DNA of 64,000 bases from Bacillus sp. EB600 (GTDB lineage: Bacteria; Bacillota; Bacilli; Bacillales; Cytobacillaceae), in contig NZ_JAEVLT010000002.1 in the NCBI RefSeq assembly GCF_024494385.1, positions 62,001 through 126,000 of the forward strand, in the 5' to 3' direction. A model generated the notes under the pieces. That model had not been told where the DNA came from. It did no database searches and saw nothing but the letters and a program-made list of their open reading frames with translations. Positions 48,188 through 57,124 of the stretch are shown here, piece after piece. The position numbers and the translations under genes are program-made. Position 1 is the first letter of the stretch; every line of letters starts with the position of its first letter.

Positions 48188-48880
48188 CTATAAATAACCT
48201 TTTTCCTTTAAGGAGACAAATTTATTTTCTCCAATGATCAAATGATCAAGCAAATCAATGCCAATTATTTTGCCGCAATCAGACAGCCTCTTTGTGACCT
48301 CAATATCTTCGCGGCTTGGTGCGGGATCGCCCGAGGGATGGTTATGCAGACAAATAATGGAGGCAGCAGAACGGCGGAGAGCTTCTTTATACACCTCGCG
48401 AGGGTGCACAATCGAGGCATTTAAGCTGCCGATAAAGACAGTATGCTTATGCATGACTTGATTTTTCGTATTTAAGTAAAGGCAGACAAAATGTTCCTGG
48501 GTGAGGAAACGCATATCATTCATCATATACTTGGCCCCGTCCTCCGGGGAGCGGATAATATAGCGTTCATTGTAAGCAAGATTGGCAACTCTTCTTCCTA
48601 ATTCTACAGCTGCAAGGACTTGAATAGCTTTTGCATGGCCAATCCCTTTAATCTCGGTCATTTCCTCTAATGAAGCCGACTTAAGCAGCCGCAATCCTTC
48701 AAATTGGGTGAGGAGGCGATTGGATAATTGCAGAACCGACTCCTCTTTTGATCCGGTGCGAAGCAGAATCGCTATTAGTTCATGATTGGATAAGCTTTGC
48801 GGGCCATGCTGCATAAAGCGCTCTCGTGGTCGTTCATCCTGTGGAAAATCGCGGATCATTAATCCATTTTTCGTGGACAT
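48188..48880 (-). CDS. radC: RadC-like JAB-domain protein
   Basis: A 230-residue protein with an N-terminal helix-hairpin-helix (EEMTEIKGIGHAKAIQVLA) and an MPN+/JAB metal site HNHPSGDPAPSREDIEVT. The old link to DNA repair is doubtful and the substrate is unknown. It lies between maf and mreB as in B. subtilis. Confidence 0.93.
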   Translation of the reverse strand: MSTKNGLMIRDFPQDERPRERFMQHGPQSLSNHELIAILLRTGSKEESVLQLSNRLLTQFEGLRLLKSASLEEMTEIKGIGHAKAIQVLAAVELGRRVANLAYNERYIIRSPEDGAKYMMNDMRFLTQEHFVCLYLNTKNQVMHKHTVFIGSLNASIVHPREVYKEALRRSAASIICLHNHPSGDPAPSREDIEVTKRLSDCGKIIGIDLLDHLIIGENKFVSLKEKGYL

Positions 48881-48916
48881 TCTTATTCCTCCTTTATTAA
48901 GGAGTTAAGAAAAGCG

Positions 48917-49495
48917 TCACTTTTCGTACGGTAATTGGTAGCCTAGCTTTTTTAATTCGCGGATCGTCCTTGAAACAGGCAAGCCGACAACCGCAAAATA
49001 ATCGCCGCTTATTTTTTTGACCAGCATACTGCCAAGTTCCTGGATGCCATAAGCTCCTGCTTTATCAAGCGGTTCACCACTTTGCACGTACGAGATGATC
49101 TCGTCATCCGTTAACTCCCAAAATAAAACTTCTGTTTTCTCATAAAAACGAGCAGTACCATGTGGTGATAAAATGGAAACGCCTGTGTAGACATCATGCT
49201 GGTTTCCTGACAGCATTTTCAACATGCGAACAGCTTCAGCATCATTTTCCGGCTTGCCTAAAATTTGCCCATGTATAACGACGATGGTATCGGAGCCAAT
49301 CACATATGCGGCGGAATGTGCCTGAAAAACAGCCTGTGCCTTCCGCTGTGCCAACTCCATCACAACTTCGGACGGGGATAAGCCGGGATCAAAGCTTTCA
49401 TCTACTTCACTGCTTGAAATTTCGAAGGTTAAATTTAGATTTTGCAGGAGTTCTTTTCGCCGTGGAGAAGAAGAGGCTAAAATGAGGGTTTGCAT
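48917..49495 (-). CDS. maf: Maf nucleotide pyrophosphatase
   Basis: A 192-residue house-cleaning enzyme that hydrolyses dTTP/UTP and modified nucleotides. SSSPRRKELL is the nucleotide loop, SDTIVVIHGQILGKP holds the metal-binding Asp, and DKAGAYGIQELG matches the family. B. subtilis Maf also affects septum formation. Confidence 0.95.
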   Translation of the reverse strand: MQTLILASSSPRRKELLQNLNLTFEISSSEVDESFDPGLSPSEVVMELAQRKAQAVFQAHSAAYVIGSDTIVVIHGQILGKPENDAEAVRMLKMLSGNQHDVYTGVSILSPHGTARFYEKTEVLFWELTDDEIISYVQSGEPLDKAGAYGIQELGSMLVKKISGDYFAVVGLPVSRTIRELKKLGYQLPYEK

Positions 49496-49621
49496 AAAAT
49501 CACCTTACCTTTTTTGTATCATTGGGAGATACTATCTAATCGTACCAAACTTTCGTTCAGCAAACAATTTATATCTTTAAAATTTGCTACGTTTCCGAAA
49601 TATATACTTAGCTTCCTTTGA

Positions 49622-49658
49622 AAAAATAAAAAGGTCTGTCCAGTTTTGAACAGACTAA
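49622..49658 (-). terminator. Terminator of spoIIB
   Basis: GTCTGTTC and GGACAGAC (one wobble) form an 8-bp stem followed by CTTTTTATTTTTT on the minus strand. Confidence 0.8.
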
Positions 49659-49727
49659 AATTTCCCGATCATTTCCCAGAAAATAATCCAGCGCTAATTT
49701 GTACTCTCCGATTACTTAGCAGCACGA

Positions 49728-50807
49728 TTAAAGTGAATAATAGACAGCCAAAAATGTTAATAGATGCTGCTGTGCATTGACAATTGCTTTATGATCCTTC
49801 TTCTGTTGATAATCTTTTACTTGGTTGATGGCTCTGGTTATTTCTAGTTTTAATGCAATGATTTTTTTATCTTTTATTCCCTTGCTATCTATTTTCGTCA
49901 GCTTTGTCTCTAGTCCGCTTAGTGATTTCAATTCAGTACTCGGAAAGGTACCTCCAGCCATCTTGTTTGATGTTAAATTGGTTAGGAGCGCAATAATGGC
50001 CAGGGCATTTTCCATGAAGCTTTTTTCACTCGAAGTTAGGTTCGACAGGTTCTTTTCAGGAATCGTTACTGTTTTAGTGAATACACCATCTATACCTTTG
50101 TGTTTATAAATAGTGCCAAGGCTTCTAGCATTATCAAGTGAATCAGCAGCACCAAGAAATAAATAGTATTGTCCATTCATCTCCAGCGTTTCAGCAGGAA
50201 TCCCTTTTTTAATTGTCTGACTGGCCATTTGATCTGCCGTTTCTTTCTTAGTAAAAACTCCTCCTTGAATCATATAAGCTTTCAGCGGCTGTATTGTTGC
50301 AGCAACTTGGCTTTTGCTGTCGTTTATTGGAGAATCCTTTTTTGGCGCTGGCACGGCTGGAGCTTCGACTGCTGAAGATTTACCATGGTCTGTAATTACA
50401 AGCTTCAGCATCAAGACTCCAAAGCTTGTCCCTAGCAGCACAGCAAAAACGACAGATAAAATAATCGGTTTAAACGGGCCGGTATTTTTTCTCTCAACCT
50501 TAGATAATGCAGGCAATCTTATACTTTTCTTTTGTTTGGACGCTTTTGCCGGTGATTTATAGAGGCTGAGTTCACTTTGGGTTTCAGCCTGTTCTGGGAG
50601 AATCCAATCAAAGCTCTCATCGTTTTGCTCTTGTGTTGCTGCCGTCTCGACGATCGCGTCATTGTCTGTTTGTACAGAATTGATTTCAATTGAATTCAGC
50701 TTGTGTTCTATGGTTGCCTGTTCTTCCTTCGGGTTCTTTTCCAGAAATGGCGTTTTTTCACCATTAATTTTAATAGTAATTGTTTTGCCGCTGTTAAGCT
50801 TGTTCAC
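49728..50807 (-). CDS. spoIIB: SpoIIB-like sporulation protein with SPOR domain
   Basis: A 359-residue protein with an acidic cytoplasmic N-terminus, one membrane helix (PIILSVVFAVLLGTSFGVLML, about 118) and an outer SPOR domain (KAYMIQGGVFTKKETADQMA ... YYLFLGAADSLDNARSLG). SPOR domains bind denuded glycan at septa. B. subtilis SpoIIB localises the engulfment machinery. GTG 50807 follows AAGGGAG with eight bases spacing. It marks the backbone edge, and the pilus genes lie immediately upstream. Confidence 0.88.
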   Translation of the reverse strand: MNKLNSGKTITIKINGEKTPFLEKNPKEEQATIEHKLNSIEINSVQTDNDAIVETAATQEQNDESFDWILPEQAETQSELSLYKSPAKASKQKKSIRLPALSKVERKNTGPFKPIILSVVFAVLLGTSFGVLMLKLVITDHGKSSAVEAPAVPAPKKDSPINDSKSQVAATIQPLKAYMIQGGVFTKKETADQMASQTIKKGIPAETLEMNGQYYLFLGAADSLDNARSLGTIYKHKGIDGVFTKTVTIPEKNLSNLTSSEKSFMENALAIIALLTNLTSNKMAGGTFPSTELKSLSGLETKLTKIDSKGIKDKKIIALKLEITRAINQVKDYQQKKDHKAIVNAQQHLLTFLAVYYSL

Positions 50808-50862
50808 GATCAGTACTCCCTTCTTTCCGGACAGCTTAATTTGTTTTATCCTATCATAAAGG

Positions 50863-50898
50863 CAAAAAAAAATAACAAGACTTTTGTCGTCTTGTTAT
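50863..50898 (-). terminator. Terminator of the pilus machinery operon
   Basis: A perfect 10-bp stem ATAACAAGAC/GTCTTGTTAT with a seven-base loop is followed by nine T on the minus strand. Confidence 0.92.
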
Positions 50899-50934
50899 CG
50901 AAGGATTTCGCCAAAATATTGGCAGTTTCGTTGT

Positions 50935-51762
50935 TTAGGGCGTTTGGGTATTAGCAAATTGACTTAATGGATTTTCCTTGTTTGCCGGGGCTGGATAATC
51001 CACTTTTGGAAGTTGCTTTTCAAGATCAGTTAATCCAGGTACATAATATGCAGCCACAGTAAGAGTATAGGTAAGTGATTTGCGTTCCTGATCAAGCGAA
51101 GTGATTTCGCTATTACCTGTATAGTTTATCGCTTCAACTACGGTAATCCGTTTCAAATCCTCAAGCGTGTTGATAAACTTTTCTAAATCCTCATAATGTG
51201 GTGATTCAATACTCAATTGAACAGTGAGTTTATTTATTGCCGATGGCGTGGATGACTGAGCTTGATTTGGACTTTGGGCATTTTGCTGCTGTGCAGACCC
51301 AGTTGTTGTTTGCTCACTTTGCTGTAGAGTAGTTGTGTTAGACGAATTGGTTTGGCCAGGGTTGCTGTTCGATTGAGTTTGGGGCGTGCTAACAGCAGTG
51401 TTCGTCTGAGCACTCGCTGCCACTGCTTGTCCACCATCGGTGAAGCTCATCGATTTGATTTGGCTGTTAGAAACAGCTTCAGCTTGCTGCAGGTCTAAGA
51501 TAAACTGATCCTGGAGAGGCTTAACGGGAATCTCCTTTTGCAGTTCTGTTGTATTTTCATTTCCTGTCTCATTGTTTCCAGTCTGTTTTTGCTGCATTGT
51601 CTCTACTAGCTTTTGTTCCGTTTGTAAGGTCTGCTGTTTGACCTTTAGGTCAGATTTTAACGGACTCAGAAAATAAAACTGCAGCAAAACGATATAAATG
51701 ACCAAAATTAACACAGCAGCAGCAAGGATGATTTTTTCTTTAGTAGAGAATAGGATCTTCAT
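50935..51762 (-). CDS. pilO: Type IV pilus inner-membrane protein PilO
   Basis: A 275-residue bitopic protein. One membrane helix (ILAAAVLILVIYIVLLQFYFL, about 11-31) is followed by a coiled coil and a low-complexity Gln/Ser/Thr/Asn linker (about 110-175). A ferredoxin-like domain follows (LTVQLSIESPHYEDLEKFIN), as in PilO. It pairs with PilN to link the membrane and assembly platform. It overlaps pilN by four bases and is the last gene before the terminator. Confidence 0.85.
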   Translation of the reverse strand: MKILFSTKEKIILAAAVLILVIYIVLLQFYFLSPLKSDLKVKQQTLQTEQKLVETMQQKQTGNNETGNENTTELQKEIPVKPLQDQFILDLQQAEAVSNSQIKSMSFTDGGQAVAASAQTNTAVSTPQTQSNSNPGQTNSSNTTTLQQSEQTTTGSAQQQNAQSPNQAQSSTPSAINKLTVQLSIESPHYEDLEKFINTLEDLKRITVVEAINYTGNSEITSLDQERKSLTYTLTVAAYYVPGLTDLEKQLPKVDYPAPANKENPLSQFANTQTP

Positions 51763-52478
51763 GACCCAAAACCACCTTCCTCATCGCTGCCATTTTTCTT
51801 TGCCATGTCAATTGCTTTCTTAACAGAGTCTCTGTTGAATTGAATTTCTAATTGTCCCGTATACCGAGGCAAATAATTTTTCGTCGCACTGTTTGTATTT
51901 GAATCTACTATTGCTTCAGTAGAAGTGCTTGCTGGATTAGATGCAGTAGTGGTAGAATTCGTTTGATTGCTTGATGTTGATGCTGAATTAGAATCACTGC
52001 TGGAGGAGTTTAACGAGTTTAAGCTTACCTTTTCGATCCAGCTTGAGTGATTAAGACTATTCAAATAATTCGCAGCCTCGGTTGGTGTATCGAATTGAAC
52101 GGTAATTGTCACTGTTCCAGTTTCATTATACGTAAAAGTTTGGATAAATCCGCGTTCTGGGAGCAGTGCAGTCAGATGACGCATGACTGGTATTGTTTCA
52201 ATTCGGTTATTATCAGCCCAATCAATGGCCGTCTTTAGTTGATTGGCAGAATTGGCTGAAGCTGAAGACCCTTGTTTTTTTTGCAATTGTTCCTCAATTT
52301 TTTTCGTCATTGTAATTTGCTTGTCAATTGATTGAAACGTATCTTTCGCTGTATGAATTTGAACATAATAAAGAATTGAAGCTAGTAAAAATAGACCAAC
52401 CAAAATGGCCAAAATAATTAGCAAGCCAAGCTTTTTCTGCTCTTTTTGGGGTAATAAATTAATATCTACTAGCATCAT
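51759..52478 (-). CDS. pilN: Type IV pilus inner-membrane protein PilN
   Basis: A 239-residue protein. The short cytoplasmic start VDINLLPQKEQKK is the PilM-binding motif of PilN. A membrane helix (LLIILAILVGLFLLASILYYV) and an outer domain with GFIQTFTYNETGTVTITVQF follow. A Ser/Asn/Thr-rich insert lies at about 155-195. Overlaps pilM by four bases. Confidence 0.9.
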   Translation of the reverse strand: MMLVDINLLPQKEQKKLGLLIILAILVGLFLLASILYYVQIHTAKDTFQSIDKQITMTKKIEEQLQKKQGSSASANSANQLKTAIDWADNNRIETIPVMRHLTALLPERGFIQTFTYNETGTVTITVQFDTPTEAANYLNSLNHSSWIEKVSLNSLNSSSSDSNSASTSSNQTNSTTTASNPASTSTEAIVDSNTNSATKNYLPRYTGQLEIQFNRDSVKKAIDMAKKNGSDEEGGFGS

Positions 52479-53464
52479 TTCACCTCTTTTAAAGCAAGAC
52501 CTAAAGGAAGATAAAATTTATACGGAAGCATTTCAGCCTTTCCGTTTGCTGTTTCCCCGAAATCAAGCCTGCTTACAGGAAGATCATAGCGATCCTTCAT
52601 TTCTTTATCTATTAACTGTAGAAGCGGATGATCACCGCTAATCAGAAAATTGGTTACTTCTTTTTTCCCGTTATATAGTGAATAGCGATAAAAATCCAGC
52701 AGCTTATTAATTTCGTGGAAAACATCTTCAAATTCCATTGCAAGATTTGCTTCGCCAAGGTATTTGTATTCCACACTGCCATTACTTTGTTTCATTTCCC
52801 AATTTTTAGTTTCATAGTTAAGGGGAAAACTTCGCATGACATAGGGTGCAGCAGCTTCAAAAACACACATATTAACATTTGTCAAATCAAACTGAACAGA
52901 ACAAAGAACTTCATTTTCTTTTGCCTGACCTAATTGATGATACAAGCGATAGATTGCAAGTGAGGAAATATCAGCTGCAATCGGATTTAGCTTCAAATCG
53001 GAAAGTAAATCAGCATATTCCATGACGCATTTTTCTGGAGCCGCAAACAACAACAGGTCTTTCGTTTTTTCATTACTTGTTAGTGGGAAGGTATCAAAGA
53101 CTGGATCTTCAAAGGGAAGATGAATGCTGGAACCCATCTCTAAATACAAATACCCATGAATTTCATCATCCTGAATTTCAGCAGGGATCGAAACCTTCCG
53201 AATAATCACAAGCGAATCCGGAACGATAAATCGGACCTGACGCCGCTGAATTTTCCATTCATCAATACACTCATCTACTATATTCGCCAATGATTCGGCA
53301 TCGAGAATTTTTCCGTCATTAATAATCCCAGGCGGCAGAAACCGTTCGCACCACCGCTGGGCTGTTGGAGGGTTAGCTTGTTTTAACTCGAGGAAGCGAA
53401 TGGAATGGTCATTGATAACAAGATTCACAATTCGGTTTCTCAGTGAAAAGAGGGATAAAGCCAT
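52475..53464 (-). CDS. pilM: Type IV pilus assembly protein PilM
   Basis: A 329-residue actin-like cytoplasmic protein. VNLVINDHSIRFLEL is the first phosphate-binding strand region. QVRFIVPDSLVIIRKVSIP and NKLLDFYRYSLY follow the PilM pattern. It recruits PilN and couples to the ATPases. It follows the prepilin peptidase gene by 16 bases. Confidence 0.9.
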   Translation of the reverse strand: MALSLFSLRNRIVNLVINDHSIRFLELKQANPPTAQRWCERFLPPGIINDGKILDAESLANIVDECIDEWKIQRRQVRFIVPDSLVIIRKVSIPAEIQDDEIHGYLYLEMGSSIHLPFEDPVFDTFPLTSNEKTKDLLLFAAPEKCVMEYADLLSDLKLNPIAADISSLAIYRLYHQLGQAKENEVLCSVQFDLTNVNMCVFEAAAPYVMRSFPLNYETKNWEMKQSNGSVEYKYLGEANLAMEFEDVFHEINKLLDFYRYSLYNGKKEVTNFLISGDHPLLQLIDKEMKDRYDLPVSRLDFGETANGKAEMLPYKFYLPLGLALKEVK

Positions 53465-53480
53465 TAATCATAACCCCTTT

Positions 53481-54239
53481 TTAAATCCCATTCGTAAGGA
53501 ATCGTAAATACAAAGCAATTAGCTGTGATCCCCAAAAATAGGAAGTAAGTGTTCCTGCCACAATAAATGGTCCAAACGGGATTGGCTGACGTTTCTTCGC
53601 CAATTTGAAAAGAAGCGCAAGAATGCCAAAAACAGCACCATATAAGGTAGACAGGAAAAATGATAGTAAAAGCAGTTTAAAGCCGAGGACAAAGCCAATT
53701 AAACTAAAAAGTTTAATATCGCCGCCGCCCATCCCGCCTTTACTCACAAACGCAATAAGCAATAACAGTGTAAAGCCAACAACTGCCCCAACAAGGCTGT
53801 CCCACCACGGCGTTAACGGCCACAAAATCCGTTCAAATAAACAAATCCCTGCAAATACCAGCAAAATTTTATCAGGGATGATCATATAAGCAATATCGGA
53901 AACGGTGATGATCATAAACAAAGAAATTAACGTTAAAGCGACAAGCAGCTCCCCTGACCAGCCAATCACAGCAGGAGCAATGGCAAACAAAATGCCTGTC
54001 AGCAATTCCATAAGCGGATAGATAGGAGAAATCCGCGACTTACAGCCGCGGCATTTCCCCCCTTGAATTAAATAGGAAATGACTGGAATTAGCTCGTAAG
54101 CCTTCAACTGATGGCCGCAGGTTGGGCAGGATGATCGTGGTTTGACGATCGACTGGTTAATTGGGACACGGAGACCGACGACGTTGAAGAAAGAGCCAAG
54201 AACCAAACCATATAGAAATAACATTAAAGTCATTATCAT
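53481..54239 (-). CDS. comC: Prepilin leader peptidase/N-methyltransferase
   Basis: A 252-residue A24 aspartic protease with about seven membrane helices. A GSFFNVVGLRVP start and a zinc-binding CPTCGH ... CRGCKSRIS loop are present. The catalytic aspartates lie in SDIAYMIIPDKI and GGMGGGDIKLFSLIGF. It should process all prepilins here, and competence pilins too (B. subtilis ComC role). Its ATG overlaps the pilin stop (TAATG). Confidence 0.93.
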   Translation of the reverse strand: MIMTLMLFLYGLVLGSFFNVVGLRVPINQSIVKPRSSCPTCGHQLKAYELIPVISYLIQGGKCRGCKSRISPIYPLMELLTGILFAIAPAVIGWSGELLVALTLISLFMIITVSDIAYMIIPDKILLVFAGICLFERILWPLTPWWDSLVGAVVGFTLLLLIAFVSKGGMGGGDIKLFSLIGFVLGFKLLLLSFFLSTLYGAVFGILALLFKLAKKRQPIPFGPFIVAGTLTSYFWGSQLIALYLRFLTNGI

Positions 54240-54709
54240 TACGGAAGTGTTACTAAGGATTTGTCAAGGCTTTTGACATCTGTAGCAGGAATATAAGTTG
54301 TTTCCGTACCCCCAGTGGGAATATCTGATACTAATGTTACTGTATAAACAGCGGTGCTATCATTTGTAGCTTTTGTTTTAACATTTACAAGTGATTTGGT
54401 TGTATTATACCCTTTACCGGATGGGTCCTTAATTTCATCAATTACCCCAGCTGTCATCATATCAGACAGTTTTATATCCTGACCAGTGGTATCTACTTTT
54501 ACATTATTTTGAGATATATATAATTTAGAAGAATTTACCATTTGCTGAGCGTTGGCAACGTGTGCATCCTTCTTTGAATTGTTCATAATATTCATAACGG
54601 ATGGTACTGCTATTGCCGCAATAATTCCCAAAATAACAATAACCGCAAGCAATTCAATTAATGTAAATCCTTTTTCATTTTTTAACTTTTTCTTTACCAT
54701 TTGTATCAT
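54239..54709 (-). CDS. Major type IV pilin candidate
   Basis: A 156-residue prepilin with a basic leader (KKKLKNEKG), cleavage after Gly, mature start FTLIELLAVIVILGIIAAIA with Glu5, then a globular domain of about 110 residues. It is the only full class III pilin in the machinery operon, so it is probably the main fibre subunit. ATG 54709 follows AAGGAG at ten bases. The 148-base gap before it carries a TATAAT (54760-54765), so extra transcription for a major subunit is possible. Confidence 0.88.
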   Translation of the reverse strand: MIQMVKKKLKNEKGFTLIELLAVIVILGIIAAIAVPSVMNIMNNSKKDAHVANAQQMVNSSKLYISQNNVKVDTTGQDIKLSDMMTAGVIDEIKDPSGKGYNTTKSLVNVKTKATNDSTAVYTVTLVSDIPTGGTETTYIPATDVKSLDKSLVTLP

Positions 54710-54856
54710 AAACTCCACACTCCTTAATAGTCCTATTAACCTATGTATATTTCTCTATTATTATATAGAAATTAGTAGAAAAAGAGAATCAAAATGTTAA
54801 CGTTTCATGTAATTTCCAGTCGATATATATCAGATATTTTGTAATTTTGTAACATT

Positions 54857-56071
54857 TTACGATTTTTGTTGGAATTGATTGTACATATCAAACATTGGGA
54901 CCATGATTGCCATGATAATAGTCCCGACAAGCACAGCTAAAAAGACAATCATAATTGGCTCAATTAGAGACTTAAGCTTGTCCGTGCCGATTTCGACTTC
55001 TTTTTCATAGAAATCAGCGACTTTACCAAGCATGGCATCGAGTGCACCTGTTTCCTCACCAATCGAAATCATTTGCGTTACGAGCGGGGGGAAAACCCAA
55101 TGTGCCTTCATTGGCACGGTCATCGACCGTCCCTTTTCAAGCGAATCATGCGCTTCACGAATCACCTTGGCAATGACTTCATTTTCAACAACCTTTTCAA
55201 CAATCTTCATTGACTGGAGAATCGGTACTGAACTGGAAAATAATGAGCTCATTGTCCGCATCATCCTGGCAATGACTGCCTTTTGCAGCATTTTCCCAAA
55301 TATAGGCATCCGGAGCATGATATAATCCAAATAATACTTTGTTTCCGGTTTACTGCGTAAGAATGAAACGAAGGAAATAATAGCAATCATTACAAGCACA
55401 AACAGCCACCAAAAGCTTTGCATAAAGTCGCTCGCAGACAGAACAAATCTCGTAATTGCCGGCAGCTGGCTTCCCATATCAGCAAACATTTTTACAAACG
55501 TTGGAACAACCGCCACTAACAAAAAGATAACTACTCCGATTGCCATAATTCCAATCGCAAGCGGATAGGTAAGCGCAGAGACAATTTTTTGCCTGGTAAA
55601 ATGCTGCTTTTCAAAGTGCACGGCTAGACGCTCAAGTGTTTCATCAAGATTACCACCTGCTTCTCCTGCTTTCACCATATTAACAAACATGGGGGTAAAG
55701 ATTTTCGGGTATTTGGCAACAGACTCGGAAAGTGGATTTCCATCCCGGAGCTCCAGCTCGATTCCAGCCAATGCTTTTTTTAAATGCTTGCTTTCTGTCT
55801 GGGCGGCAAGGATCCCTGTAGCATCTACAACAGTTACTCCTGCCTTGATCAACGTCGCAAATTGCCGTAAATAGATAACAAAGTGCTGGAGCTTAACCGG
55901 GTTGCCAATTGTGATGTCCTTTGTAAAAAAGGTTTCGGGAATTTCCGTGATTTCAATGACGCGAATCCCATCTTCCTTTAAATTGGTCATTGCCTCTCGC
56001 ATGCTAGTCGCATTAACGGTGCCCTGCCGTTTGCCCTTTCGGTCCCTGCCTGCGTATTTAAATCTGGCCAT
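54857..56071 (-). CDS. pilC: Type IV pilus assembly platform protein PilC
   Basis: A 404-residue polytopic protein with two T2SF domains (about 67-190 and 270-393): FVIYLRQFATLIKAGVTVVD, then MVKAGEAGGNLDETLERLA, and MQMISIGEETGALDAMLGK-like in the second half. Three membrane helices are visible. It forms the platform on which the PilB and PilT ATPases act. It abuts pilT with no gap. Confidence 0.94.
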   Translation of the reverse strand: MARFKYAGRDRKGKRQGTVNATSMREAMTNLKEDGIRVIEITEIPETFFTKDITIGNPVKLQHFVIYLRQFATLIKAGVTVVDATGILAAQTESKHLKKALAGIELELRDGNPLSESVAKYPKIFTPMFVNMVKAGEAGGNLDETLERLAVHFEKQHFTRQKIVSALTYPLAIGIMAIGVVIFLLVAVVPTFVKMFADMGSQLPAITRFVLSASDFMQSFWWLFVLVMIAIISFVSFLRSKPETKYYLDYIMLRMPIFGKMLQKAVIARMMRTMSSLFSSSVPILQSMKIVEKVVENEVIAKVIREAHDSLEKGRSMTVPMKAHWVFPPLVTQMISIGEETGALDAMLGKVADFYEKEVEIGTDKLKSLIEPIMIVFLAVLVGTIIMAIMVPMFDMYNQFQQKS

Positions 56072-57112
56072 TTAAATGAATTGCTCCTGTAAAAAAGGCT
56101 CAGCGGCTTTTCTGTCGATCAGGCCTTTGCCGATTAATTCATTAATGCTTGTTTCAAGTGTATGCATGCCCTGGGCCCGGGATGTTTGCATCACACTTGA
56201 AATTTGGTGGATTTTTTCATTTCTGATCAGGTTACCAATCGCTGCGTTATTAATCATAATTTCAGTTGCCGCTACCCTGCCTTGTTTATCAATCCTTGGA
56301 AATAGCCGTTGTGAGATAATCCCGACTAAAACAGAAGCAAGCTGAACTCGAATTTGCGGCTGCTGTGCTGGCGAGAAAACATCGATTATCCGATTAATCG
56401 TGTCCGGAGCACTCGATGTATGCAATGTCCCTAAAACAAGGTGGCCTGTTTCAGCTGCTGTAATCGCTGTTTGAATTGTTTCTAAATCGCGCATTTCGCC
56501 GACAAGAATCACATCAGGATCCTGACGAAGAGCTGCGCGCAGGCCATTTGCAAAGTTTTGCGTATCAAAGCCAATTTCACGCTGGTCAATAATACAGTTT
56601 CCATGGCGATGAAGATATTCAATTGGGTCTTCAAGCGTAATGATATGGTGCCTCATCGTTTGATTCATGTAATTGATCATTGCGGCCAAGGTTGTTGACT
56701 TTCCGCTACCGGTAGGTCCTGTAACAAGAAATAACCCCTGCGGTTTTTCAACCATTTTTGTCAAGACATTGGGTAAATCTAACTCTTCTAGCGAAGGGAT
56801 TCTCGATGGAACGACCCGTATCGACAACGAAACGCTTGTCCGCTGATGATAGGCATTGACACGAAACCGAGATATTTCAGGAAGACCATACGAAAAATCA
56901 AGCTCCCCTTTTTGCTTGAAATCCTCCCAGGATTGGACAGGGATAATCGCTTTCGCCATCCCTTCCGTATCCGCAGGCGTTAGGACCTCTTTTCCGTACC
57001 TTTTTAGGTCTCCATTGATACGCATGACTGGAGGAACACCGACTGTTAAATGCATATCAGAAGCTTTTAATTCAAAAGCTGCCCGCAGTAACAAATCAAT
57101 TTTTTCTTTCAT
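56072..57112 (-). CDS. pilT: Type IV pilus retraction ATPase PilT
   Basis: A 346-residue hexameric ATPase. SDMHLTVGVPPVMRINGDL opens the N-terminal domain. Walker A is GPTGSGKSTTLAAMI (about 129), the Asp box ITLEDPIEYLH, Walker B GEMRDLETI and the His box GHLVLGTLHT. The C-terminal AIGNLIRNEKIHQI helix is PilT-specific and separates it from PilB. Its presence implies retractable pili and possible twitching or DNA uptake. Confidence 0.95.
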   Translation of the reverse strand: MKEKIDLLLRAAFELKASDMHLTVGVPPVMRINGDLKRYGKEVLTPADTEGMAKAIIPVQSWEDFKQKGELDFSYGLPEISRFRVNAYHQRTSVSLSIRVVPSRIPSLEELDLPNVLTKMVEKPQGLFLVTGPTGSGKSTTLAAMINYMNQTMRHHIITLEDPIEYLHRHGNCIIDQREIGFDTQNFANGLRAALRQDPDVILVGEMRDLETIQTAITAAETGHLVLGTLHTSSAPDTINRIIDVFSPAQQPQIRVQLASVLVGIISQRLFPRIDKQGRVAATEIMINNAAIGNLIRNEKIHQISSVMQTSRAQGMHTLETSINELIGKGLIDRKAAEPFLQEQFI

Positions 57113-57124
57113 TCGATTACACTC

